A DNA stretch of 11,657 nt from Elusimicrobiota bacterium. Its GTDB lineage: Bacteria; Elusimicrobiota; Elusimicrobia; 2-01-FULL-59-12; JACPXA01. Location of the stretch: the NCBI GenBank assembly GCA_016196785.1, contig JACPXA010000051.1:1-11657 (forward strand), written 5' to 3'. The notes under the pieces are model-generated. The model did not search any database. It worked only from the letters and a program-made list of their open reading frames with translations, and was not told the origin of the DNA. A program made the position numbers and the translations under genes. Shown here piece by piece: positions 1 through 6,619 of the stretch (within the stretch, counting starts at the first letter, position 1; each line of letters opens with the position of its first letter).

Positions 1-1
1 G

Positions 2-658
2 GGACATGTTGATTACACTGCGTTAAAGTCCCATCCCCAGGATCTAGAGGACTATCTTTCCGCACTGGCTCAACACAGTCCGGAGTCCTCTCCGACGCTT
101 TTCCCCGACCGTGAGGCGGAGTTGGCCTACTGGATTAACGCGTACAACGCCTGCGTCTTGAAAGGGGTCATCGCTCGGTATCCGTTAAAAAGTGTCCGCG
201 ATGTGAAACCACCGTTTGGATTTTTCTTGCGGTTTCGGTATGTCCTAGGAGGAAAACCCATGACGCTCTATACCTTAGAGAATAGAGTGATTCGTAAACG
301 GTATGGAGACCCACGGGTTCATTTTGTGTTGAATTGCGCCTCCCAAAGTTGCCCGCGCCTGCCGCAGAAATCTTTGAACGGGACGACGTTGTCCAGAGAC
401 CTCGACCAATTAACCGTCGGGTTTTTGTCAGAGCCGCGGAATCTAAACATCGCTGGTCAGGCGATACGCCTCTCTTCTATTTTTAAGTTCTATAAGAGTG
501 ACTTTGTGCAATGGGTTCGTGTGCATCAGGGAATGGCCAAAGGAGGTCTGCGGGAGTTTATTCGCATGTATATTCCACCTGAGAAAGCTCGCGCCCTGGA
601 TCAGAAGCCGATTTCTTTTCTTCCCTATGACTGGCGCTTGAACGATCAACCAGAGTGA
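2..658 (+). CDS. DUF547 family protein, 5' end cut by window edge
   Basis: The frame is already open at the first bases and reads HVDYTALKS before reaching an internal TTG at 122, so the gene begins outside the window. About 218 residues are visible. The core shows the DUF547 hallmarks: FPDREAELAYWINAYNA, then LKGVIARYPLKSV, then VHFVLNCASQSCPRL with its paired cysteines, and later IFKFYKSDFV. DUF547 proteins are widespread in bacteria and have no settled biochemical role; the Cys/His-containing core suggests an enzyme or metal-binding fold, but that is inference. The stop is followed after 34 bases by the ferritin-like gene on the same strand, so the two may be co-transcribed. Family assignment is firm; function is unknown. 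Confidence 0.88.
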   Translation, partial: GHVDYTALKSHPQDLEDYLSALAQHSPESSPTLFPDREAELAYWINAYNACVLKGVIARYPLKSVRDVKPPFGFFLRFRYVLGGKPMTLYTLENRVIRKRYGDPRVHFVLNCASQSCPRLPQKSLNGTTLSRDLDQLTVGFLSEPRNLNIAGQAIRLSSIFKFYKSDFVQWVRVHQGMAKGGLREFIRMYIPPEKARALDQKPISFLPYDWRLNDQPE

Positions 659-692
659 CCAACCTGGCTTACTTCGGATATGGAGTCAAACG

Positions 693-1397
693 GTGCCGTT
701 AACCTACCCCCTCGCGCGGCCTGCGCTCGACCGTTTGCCTCCCTTCGGCAAGCGCGCCCTCGTCAAAGTGCTTCTTCATATCATTTGGGGAGAAGCCCTC
801 TCTTTTCAGGTGACCCAGTTCTTTTCTCGCTTTGACGATCAGACGCTCGCACGCTATGCCGGTCATCAAGCTCAGGAGGAAAACCAGCACCACCGCTTTT
901 TTGAAAAGCTTTACAAGGAAATGACCGGTCAGACATATGTCTCCCACCTGGGGCATATCAGTCGCTCCCTGCAACAATTTGGTAAGGAAGTCACGAATTG
1001 TGCGTTGAGCCATCAACAGATAGAGGCCATGATCGGCCTCTATCTCTTGTTGGAAGGGTTAGCCTCGATTTTATTTGAAAAGAGCTATCCAGGGTGTGCC
1101 AAACAATGGCCCGCTGGTCAGGCGACGCTCAAGCAGATCATGCGGGAAGAGGCCGGGCATGTCGGTTTTGGTCAGGTGGCTCTGCAACAACGGGTAAGAC
1201 CGATGGCCTCCTCGGAGCGTCGGAGGATTAGTCAGTTGGCCGACCATTGGGAACGGTTGATTCGGCGAGCGATCCGGGAAATCGGCTGGAAGGTTTTTCC
1301 GTTTCCTGTACCGGTTCGTGCCTTACAAAAGGAATTCCAGGAGTTTATGAGCCAGGCCAAGGCAGGACTTGGGTTAACGGTAAGGTCGGAAAAATAA
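693..1397 (+). CDS. Ferritin-like diiron-fold protein
   Basis: A 234-residue protein starting at GTG; GGAG at 682-685 lies 7 bases upstream and no other in-frame start exists before the previous gene, which decides the start. It shows the four-helix diiron ligand pattern: Glu34 (WGEALSF), Glu63 and His66 (EENQHHRFF), Glu121 (LLLEGLAS), Glu153 and His156 (REEAGHVGFG). This E/ExxH/E/ExxH layout is typical of ferritin-like oxidases, hydroxylases and peroxide-handling proteins, so it is probably a cytoplasmic diiron enzyme of unknown substrate. There is no signal peptide. Its last 24 bases overlap the convergent glycosyltransferase, whose 3' end is missing, so this tail may also have been altered by the same rearrangement. 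The fold is well supported; the reaction is not. Confidence 0.8.
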   Translation: MPLTYPLARPALDRLPPFGKRALVKVLLHIIWGEALSFQVTQFFSRFDDQTLARYAGHQAQEENQHHRFFEKLYKEMTGQTYVSHLGHISRSLQQFGKEVTNCALSHQQIEAMIGLYLLLEGLASILFEKSYPGCAKQWPAGQATLKQIMREEAGHVGFGQVALQQRVRPMASSERRRISQLADHWERLIRRAIREIGWKVFPFPVPVRALQKEFQEFMSQAKAGLGLTVRSEK

Positions 1398-1823
1398 GGC
1401 CTTTTCACCCACCCCCTTGGGGAACCAGTTATAAGCGATGAAGATGGTTAGGGCATACAGCAGCCGCAACGCCCAATGACTGTCATCAAACCGGTGGTGA
1501 AAACCACCGGCCAGACAGGACGTTTCTGCCTCCAAGGATTCCAGTTGTTGAATGGTTCCGGCGGGGAGCATGGTGTCAGCGTGGAGGAAAAGGAGAAACT
1601 CTCCTGTGGCTTGGCGGGCGCCCCGGTTCATCTGTCTGCCCCGCCCAGGGGAACCACAAATCACGGTCACCCTGTCAAATTGCTGCGCGATATGGCAGGT
1701 CCTATCCTCACTCTGCCCGTCTGAGACGATCACTTCAAAGGACCCCAACTGCCCACAAATCGCCGCCAGGGTTGAGGGGAGGTGTTTCTCTTCATTCAGC
1801 GTTGGTATGATCACGGAAATCAT
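1374..1823 (-). CDS. TIGR04283-like family 2 glycosyltransferase, C-terminally truncated
   Basis: 149 residues starting MISVIIPTLNEE, the N-terminus of a GT-A family 2 transferase. Further matches to the rSAM/selenodomain-associated transferase 2 group (TIGR04283, also named for arsenosugar biosynthesis) are VIVSDGQSEDRT, GRGRQMNRGA, GEFLLFLHADT (the metal-binding DxD-like segment) and GGFHHRFDD. Family members are normally about 220-230 residues. This one stops at GEKALFFRPYR, roughly where others continue through the ALFxR segment into the acceptor-binding C-terminal third. The missing part is not present in another frame; the convergent ferritin-like gene lies there instead. It follows the polyketide synthase by 18 bases and is the last gene of that operon. 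It is probably inactive or altered. Confidence 0.8.
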   Translation of the reverse strand: MISVIIPTLNEEKHLPSTLAAICGQLGSFEVIVSDGQSEDRTCHIAQQFDRVTVICGSPGRGRQMNRGARQATGEFLLFLHADTMLPAGTIQQLESLEAETSCLAGGFHHRFDDSHWALRLLYALTIFIAYNWFPKGVGEKALFFRPYR

Positions 1824-1841
1824 GATGTTGGTATGGAGCCT

Positions 1842-2936
1842 TTAACTGAACAAGGCGGCTTCGGCGACGAGACCTGGGCCGAAGGCCAGCGCCACACAGG
1901 GACGCGGGGCCTTCCTCTGGCGCAGTCTTTCAAGGATAAATAGGACGGTGGGAGAAGACATGTTACCGCATTCGGCGAGCACCTCACGTGAAGTGGCGGT
2001 TGCATCGCCTGACAGTCCTAGGCACGCCGAGACGGTGTCCAGGAGACGTGGCCCACCGGGATGGACGGCCCAGGAAGGGATCTGGGCCAATGTCAGGCTG
2101 TGTTCTTCCAACCAGCCTTCAATCCAGGGTTGTAGGTGCGTAGCGATAAGGGCGGGGACACGTGCCGAGAGCGTCATCTCAAACCCATGATCGCCGATCT
2201 GCCAGGTGATCGCATCCTCGGAATCAGGGAAGAGGCAGGAGCCGGTAGCCACCACCTGCCAAGCCTCCGGGGACGGTCGAGCGGCAGCGGAGACAGCCAC
2301 CAGGGCTGCGGCCCCATCCGCGAACAACGCATTGGCGACGATCTTGTCAGGGTCCCAGCGATAGTGGAAATGCAAACTGCACAGCTCAATGGCACACAGG
2401 AGCACCCGGGCGTTGGGGTCAGCGTTCACCAAAGCCGACGCCACCCGCAGGCCGTTCAGGGCCCCGTGACACCCCATGAACCCCACATGCGTCCGGCCAA
2501 CGGTAGGGGGGAGACTTAACTTCTTGATGAGCGCGATATCCACTCCCGGTGCAGCGAACCCAGTACACGAAACAGTGATCAAGTGGGTGATCTGCGGCCC
2601 TTCAACGTGAGACTCGCCTAGCGCTCGCTGCGCCGCGGCCAGCGCCAATGGGGCAGCGTCCTTGGCATAGCGCTGCATGCGCTGGCCTGTGGTCGGGCCA
2701 CGATCGGCCGCTCCCTCGGCTGGAGGGAAGAACGATTGCCCCATGACCCCGCCGTTTGACCCCTCGAGGAGGACGCTGCTGCGCCTCTGGACGTGCGTGC
2801 GACGGTACAATGCGGGCAGAAGCCGGACCTGCGACTCGGTTTGACAGCAGATAGCCTTGGCCAGCTCAACGGCATCGGCTTGAGCCATCGAACGTCGCGG
2901 GAGAGCCGTTCCGATTCCCAGAATGGTTAAACTCAT
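1842..2936 (-). CDS. Type III polyketide synthase (chalcone/stilbene synthase family)
   Basis: A full-length 364-residue thiolase-fold enzyme. The catalytic triad is visible: Cys156 in GFMGCHGALNGL, His292 in AVHPGGPRLLD and Asn325 in ECGNMSSPTVLF. The N-terminal half also carries VSCTGFAAPGVD, and the family's C-terminal GFGPG loop appears as AFGPG (351-355). Such enzymes are cytoplasmic homodimers that extend an acyl-CoA starter with malonyl-CoA and cyclise the chain to resorcinols, pyrones or phloroglucinols; the starter cannot be read from sequence. Its ATG overlaps the stop of the upstream oxidoreductase by 4 bases, which implies translational coupling. With the methyltransferase and flavoprotein it forms a locus similar in content to alkylresorcinol/alkylquinone operons such as srsABC. 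Family certain, product unknown. Confidence 0.93.
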   Translation of the reverse strand: MSLTILGIGTALPRRSMAQADAVELAKAICCQTESQVRLLPALYRRTHVQRRSSVLLEGSNGGVMGQSFFPPAEGAADRGPTTGQRMQRYAKDAAPLALAAAQRALGESHVEGPQITHLITVSCTGFAAPGVDIALIKKLSLPPTVGRTHVGFMGCHGALNGLRVASALVNADPNARVLLCAIELCSLHFHYRWDPDKIVANALFADGAAALVAVSAAARPSPEAWQVVATGSCLFPDSEDAITWQIGDHGFEMTLSARVPALIATHLQPWIEGWLEEHSLTLAQIPSWAVHPGGPRLLDTVSACLGLSGDATATSREVLAECGNMSSPTVLFILERLRQRKAPRPCVALAFGPGLVAEAALFS

Positions 2937-4099
2937 GCGGTGTTAATGGAGTGGACGAGGGGGGCCGTTAGTTGGGGAACCAGGGACAGCACACCGACCG
3001 TTGCCCGTGTCAGCGTTGGATGTCTCAGTAGCCAGGTCACTTGCCGACAGGCGCTTTGCCGTGATCCGAGAAGGTGGTGGTAATGTTCCGTCCATTGATC
3101 TGTCAACGATGGGATCCATTGTTGAACGGCCTTCAACGCAAACGGGACCACCGACACTCCGGTCGTCAGCGCCCACGCGATCCCCTCTCCGGTGAACGGC
3201 TCGATGTAGCCAGCGGCGTCGCCGATGACGAACAAACGATCGGTGACCAGACGCGACAGACGGCAGGTCAGCGCTGGCGTGCCACCCCACGATGACTTAC
3301 TCAATCCCCTCACCGGTGGCAAACCAGTGTGTGCCAGAACTGTCGTTGCGGCCTCGCCCGGTCCCCCCGTTTGCCTGACGAACGACGGATCAAAAGCCGC
3401 GGCAATGTTCAACCGCCCATCCTCCAGCCGCACGAGACCCACGTATCCGCCGTTCCCGCAGGCCATGACGATTGTTTCACGGTCATAGGTGCTCGGCGCT
3501 GTGTCAACGATCGTGCTGGCACCGAATCGTGCCATGCTGTTGACAGAAAGCTCAAAACCCTTCTCATGCTGCACCAACCGCCCACCGAGGCCATCGGCGG
3601 CCAGCACCACGCGTGCCTCGACGGTGACCTCCTGCTCACGCTGGCGAAGCGTCAGACGACGTGTAGGGATTCCGGAGCGGTCCAGCCGGGCGTGGGTGTG
3701 CGGCAAGAAGTCAGCCCCTGCCTGGATGGCATGTTCGATGAGTGCTGCATCAAACCGCTCGCGGGAAACGGCCACACCGCCCGGCAGTGGGAGGGAGGCT
3801 CGCCGCCGCCCCGCCGCCAACTGTAGTTCGTGCAGTGGCTGGGCGCCGAGCTGATTCGGCAGCTCGCCGAGTCCCACCGCCTCGAGCGTGGCCAACGCTG
3901 CGGCATTCACACAAGATCCACAGACCTTCCAACGGGGAAATGCCGCCTTATCAACCAGGAGGACTGATACCCCATAGCGCGCCAACTCACGGGCCGCGAG
4001 CGCTCCGGAAGGACCAGCCCCTACGATCACCACGTCCCAGACCTGTTCAGCGGCCTGTTCGATGGGTCGTGTTGGTGGGATCGGTTTGACACCCGTCAT
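2933..4099 (-). CDS. FAD-dependent oxidoreductase, geranylgeranyl-reductase-like
   Basis: A 388-residue flavoprotein. The Rossmann FAD site is DVVIVGAGPSGALAA (22-36, GxGxxG). FPRWKVCGSCVN (54-65) is the FPRxKxCG segment typical of the geranylgeranyl reductase/halogenase-like branch. VVLAADGLGG (164-173) and the second FAD motif VIGDAAGYIEPFTGEGI (291-307) complete the fold. Members either saturate isoprenoid or alkyl chains or hydroxylate aromatic rings. In this operon, modification of the polyketide ring or chain is likely, by analogy with the flavoprotein of srsABC. The ATG overlaps the methyltransferase stop by 4 bases and the stop overlaps the polyketide synthase start by 4, so the three are translated as a unit. 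There is no transmembrane segment or signal peptide. Confidence 0.9.
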   Translation of the reverse strand: MTGVKPIPPTRPIEQAAEQVWDVVIVGAGPSGALAARELARYGVSVLLVDKAAFPRWKVCGSCVNAAALATLEAVGLGELPNQLGAQPLHELQLAAGRRRASLPLPGGVAVSRERFDAALIEHAIQAGADFLPHTHARLDRSGIPTRRLTLRQREQEVTVEARVVLAADGLGGRLVQHEKGFELSVNSMARFGASTIVDTAPSTYDRETIVMACGNGGYVGLVRLEDGRLNIAAAFDPSFVRQTGGPGEAATTVLAHTGLPPVRGLSKSSWGGTPALTCRLSRLVTDRLFVIGDAAGYIEPFTGEGIAWALTTGVSVVPFALKAVQQWIPSLTDQWTEHYHHLLGSRQSACRQVTWLLRHPTLTRATVGVLSLVPQLTAPLVHSINTA

Positions 4100-4890
4100 G
4101 CGCGCTTCCAGGTCAGCCGAAAGCGATACGGCCAGTGCCGGCTGATCATCACCCCTGCAAGCCCAGCACTGCGGGCCATCGCGTGCACCTCAGCCACGGT
4201 GTAGGCTGCCAAGACCGATTGAGGACCATCGTGATGTACCACGCTCGAGGTGGACAGCAACCGGGTCCCAAGATACGCGAGTGTTAAACTGGCCACATGG
4301 CGGACTAAATCGTTGATTAACACCATGCGCCTGGCTGCCATGGTCATCCGCCGCAGTAGGGACACCGCTTGTTCATTGGTCAGGTGATGCAAAAATAGGG
4401 AGCTGATTATCACGTCATAGCTAGGAGGGATGTCCTCGGTCAGGGCGTCCAGTTGGAAGAAACCGACATCAGCCATGGCCTGGTGGGCACGTCCCTGGGC
4501 GTGCGTGACTGCCCGGAGGCTGCGGTCACAACCATCAATGTGCAGTGAGAAGCCAGCCCAGCGGGCCATCTGCCATAACCCAATCGGGACATCACCCGCC
4601 CCCGTCGCGATGTCTAACACCCGTAGCGACTGCGCCTTGCTGGCCTGTGTCAACTCACAGATTGGAGGCCACATCATCCGGGCACTTCCGCTCCAGCGAT
4701 TAATGCGCTCAAGCCCTCGGAGCGCCCCTATGTGTCGGGACATCTCTAAAGCCGGGTCATCCATGAGCTCCGGTTCCCTGTGGCGGTAGGTCAGATCTGG
4801 CAAAAGTCCCCCCGGTTCTGCAGCCCAGACGGTTCCTACGCTTGCTAGCGCAGCGAGCGTCAACGGGACGATCAGTCTCTTGGATGACAT
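4096..4890 (-). CDS. Class I SAM methyltransferase with signal-peptide-like leader
   Basis: The start is set at 4890 (MSSKRLIV, 264 residues) because AAGGAGG sits 8 bases upstream; an in-frame Met at 4947 has no such site. The SAM-binding motif I is VLDIATGAGD (91-100), followed by FFQLDAL (144-150) and DVIISSLFLHHL (159-170). It probably O- or C-methylates the phenolic product of the downstream polyketide synthase. Residues 1-23 look like a Sec signal peptide: a basic start (SSKR), an 18-residue hydrophobic run, and a VWA-AEP cleavage site. That is unexpected for an enzyme needing cytosolic SAM. The conserved body seems to begin near LPDLTYRHREPELMDDP (from about residue 30), and a TTG at 4801-4803 could serve as an internal start for a cytosolic form. 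It is the first gene of the operon. Confidence 0.85.
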   Translation of the reverse strand: MSSKRLIVPLTLAALASVGTVWAAEPGGLLPDLTYRHREPELMDDPALEMSRHIGALRGLERINRWSGSARMMWPPICELTQASKAQSLRVLDIATGAGDVPIGLWQMARWAGFSLHIDGCDRSLRAVTHAQGRAHQAMADVGFFQLDALTEDIPPSYDVIISSLFLHHLTNEQAVSLLRRMTMAARRMVLINDLVRHVASLTLAYLGTRLLSTSSVVHHDGPQSVLAAYTVAEVHAMARSAGLAGVMISRHWPYRFRLTWKRA

Positions 4891-4898
4891 CTCTCTTT

Positions 4899-4905
4899 CC
4901 TCCTT
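4899..4905 (-). promoter_or_regulatory. Strong ribosome binding site of the methyltransferase operon
   Basis: On the minus strand AAGGAGG is followed by an 8-base purine-rich spacer and ATG at 4890. It is the best Shine-Dalgarno sequence in the window and decides the start of the first operon gene. It favours translation of the form with the secretion-signal-like leader. Confidence 0.8.
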
Positions 4906-4950
4906 GGTACTCGTGGGATAGACGACGAAGCTTCTACGAGCCTTCACACG

Positions 4951-4981
4951 GTAATACCCATGAAGCGTGAAAAAGTTACAA
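4951..4981 (-). promoter_or_regulatory. Weak candidate promoter for the polyketide operon
   Basis: Reading the minus strand, TTGTAA (4976-4981) is followed after 19 bases by TATTAC (4951-4956). Each box matches the sigma-70 consensus at about 4 of 6 positions and the spacer is long. It lies in the only intergenic space upstream of the operon, which is the main reason for noting it. Confidence 0.22.
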
Positions 4982-4983
4982 TC

Positions 4984-5037
4984 CTCTGGGAGCCTGCCGG
5001 TGCAGCCGAAACGGAATACTCGGACAGGCTCCTAGGG
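4984..5037. repeat. Inverted repeat in the divergent intergenic region
   Basis: GGAGCCTG (4989-4996) and CAGGCTCC (5025-5032) are perfect inverted copies. Pairing extends outward through CTCTG/TAGGG with two wobbles, giving a 13-pair stem with a 28-base centre. It lies between the divergent methyltransferase and def genes, just upstream of the def TATAAT box. It may be an operator for either direction, an RNA hairpin, or a small dispersed palindromic repeat; the sequence alone does not decide. Confidence 0.5.
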
Positions 5038-5049
5038 CCATGAATTTTG

Positions 5050-5055
5050 TATAAT
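5050..5055 (+). promoter_or_regulatory. Consensus -10 box for def, leaderless spacing
   Basis: A perfect TATAAT ends 6 bases before the def ATG, so transcription beginning the usual 7 bases downstream would start on the A of that ATG. No convincing -35 box lies 16-18 bases upstream, and there is no Shine-Dalgarno sequence before the ATG, both consistent with a leaderless transcript. The AT-rich hexamer could also occur by chance. Confidence 0.45.
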
Positions 5056-5061
5056 TTAACC

Positions 5062-5595
5062 ATGGATACTGTTGCTACCGCGGTCACGCCGCAGTTGACG
5101 ATCCGCAAGTATGGGGATCCCTGCTTGCGGAAAAAGACCAAGCCGGTCGAGGCAATTGACGACACGGTGCGTGCACTCATCAAGGACATGTTTCACGTCA
5201 TGCATCGCTTGCAGGGGATTGGACTTGCCGCCAATCAGGTGGGGTTGTCGCATCGGATGCTGGTGATTGATCTTCCGGTGGACGGGAAGTCCCATCCCCT
5301 CGTGCTCATTAATCCCGAGCGAGAAGTCGCCAGTGGCCGTGTGGAGGGCCCGGAAGGGTGCCTGTCTTTTCCGGGATTGTTCGTTTCAATTCCTCGGCCC
5401 GCGCATATCCGCGTGCGGGCACTCAACGAACATGGCCTGCCAGTGGTCGTGGAAGGTCAGGGGTTGTTGGCCCGTGCCCTCGATCATGAGATTGACCACC
5501 TGGACGGCAAATTGTTCATTGACTACCTGCCGATGTGGAAACGCCTCAAGATCATCTGGGAGATCCGTCGCCGCAAACTGTCTGGCACCTGGTAG
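5062..5595 (+). CDS. def: Peptide deformylase
   Basis: A 177-residue cytoplasmic metalloenzyme that removes the N-formyl group from nascent proteins. All three family motifs are present: GIGLAANQ (52-59), EGCLS (98-102, with metal ligand Cys100) and HEIDH (142-146, two His ligands and catalytic Glu143). Length and the C-terminal LFIDYLPMWKRLK helix fit type I deformylases. The ATG at 5062 is chosen over an in-frame TTG at 5047 because the protein's conserved start QLTIRKYGDPCLR follows closely and the TTG lies upstream of the likely transcription start. It is the first gene of a run with fmt, the same pairing as in E. coli. The fmt frame begins near its stop, so the two are probably translationally coupled. 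Confidence 0.95.
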   Translation: MDTVATAVTPQLTIRKYGDPCLRKKTKPVEAIDDTVRALIKDMFHVMHRLQGIGLAANQVGLSHRMLVIDLPVDGKSHPLVLINPEREVASGRVEGPEGCLSFPGLFVSIPRPAHIRVRALNEHGLPVVVEGQGLLARALDHEIDHLDGKLFIDYLPMWKRLKIIWEIRRRKLSGTW

Positions 5596-5602
5596 CCCCA
5601 CT

Positions 5603-6619
5603 ATTTTTCGGATACTCTTCTTCGGGACACCGCACGCCGCAGTTCCCTTTTTGACCTCGCTGATGCAGCGGACGTCGGTCGTCGCTGTCGTCACCCAGCC
5701 GGATGCGCCCGTGGGTCGGAGCTATACGCTGACCCCCTCGCCGGTGGCCCAGGCAGCGCAGGCCAGCCAGGGTCGCCTCTTCCGTCCCGCTGCCCTTGAC
5801 GATCCGTCGCTGCTCCGTGAACTCGAGGATCTGCATCCAGACCTTGGAATCCTCGTGGCCTACGGGAAGCTCCTGCCGCCAGAAATCCTCCGACTCCCGC
5901 GGCTGGGGTGCCTCAATGTCCATTTCTCCCTCTTGCCCAGGTATCGGGGGGCCGCGCCGATCGCCTGGGCGCTCATTCGCGGGGAATCCGCCACCGGCGT
6001 CACCACGTTCTGGATGGAGCCTTCCTTAGATAGCGGACCGATTGTCGCTCAGCGATCCCTGCCCATTGCGCCTGAGGATACTGCGATCAGTCTCGAGAAG
6101 CGTCTGGTGGCGTTAGGGATCGAGGTCTTGGAGGACACCCTGAGGCTGGTAGAAACCGGTCAGGGAAAGGGCCAACCACAGGTGGGGGAGCCAAGCTGGG
6201 CACCCAAGTTGACCCCTACCATGGCACAGATTGACTGGATGAAGCCAGCGAGCGACATTGTGAACCTGATTCGCGGGTTGGCGGCTGGTCCTGAGGCGTT
6301 TACTTGGATTCCGCGCCAGCAGAAAGCTCCCATGCGATTAAAGATTCTTTCTGCCCTAGTAACGCATTCTCGCAGAGAGGAAGATTTGCCGAGTGGTCCA
6401 ACTCCTGCCCCAGGTCAGGTGGTCAGCCTTGAACCACGCGTGGGATTTGTGGTACAATGTCACCCAGGACTATTGACGGTCCAGCAGGTCCAACCTGAGG
6501 GAAAACCCGTGATGTCGGCATGGAATTTTTGGCAAGGGGCCAGGCTTTCCGGAGGGGTCGTCCTCCAGGCCCCTCCCTCCTCAGGTGGCGAAACCATAAG
6601 CTCAGGGGGAAAATCATGA
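5603..6619 (+). CDS. fmt: Methionyl-tRNA formyltransferase, non-canonical start
   Basis: Formylates Met-tRNA(fMet) from 10-formyl-tetrahydrofolate. The N-terminus FRILFFGTP, the active-site segment NVHFSLLPRYRGAAPI and LDSGPI contain the catalytic Asn, His and Asp, at 105, 107 and 143 when counted from the ATT at 5603 (106, 108 and 144 in E. coli). The C-terminal OB-like domain follows (WAPKLTPTMAQIDW onward); about 338 residues, a little long. No ATG, GTG or TTG lies in frame near the conserved start. The choices are ATT at 5603, 7 bases after the def stop, or CTG at 5582 inside def. I chose ATT from the match to the family N-terminus. The frame runs open upstream through def but encodes nothing recognisable there. 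The stop overlaps the htpX ATG (ATGA). Confidence 0.88.
   Translation: MFRILFFGTPHAAVPFLTSLMQRTSVVAVVTQPDAPVGRSYTLTPSPVAQAAQASQGRLFRPAALDDPSLLRELEDLHPDLGILVAYGKLLPPEILRLPRLGCLNVHFSLLPRYRGAAPIAWALIRGESATGVTTFWMEPSLDSGPIVAQRSLPIAPEDTAISLEKRLVALGIEVLEDTLRLVETGQGKGQPQVGEPSWAPKLTPTMAQIDWMKPASDIVNLIRGLAAGPEAFTWIPRQQKAPMRLKILSALVTHSRREEDLPSGPTPAPGQVVSLEPRVGFVVQCHPGLLTVQQVQPEGKPVMSAWNFWQGARLSGGVVLQAPPSSGGETISSGGKS

Noticed and set aside
4891..4947. Longer methyltransferase start at 4947
   Set aside because: No ribosome binding site precedes it, while AAGGAGG sits ideally before the Met at 4890.
5267..5602. Upstream extension of the fmt reading frame through def
   Set aside because: It overlaps the well-supported def gene in another frame and encodes no conserved sequence; the family N-terminus begins at about 5606.
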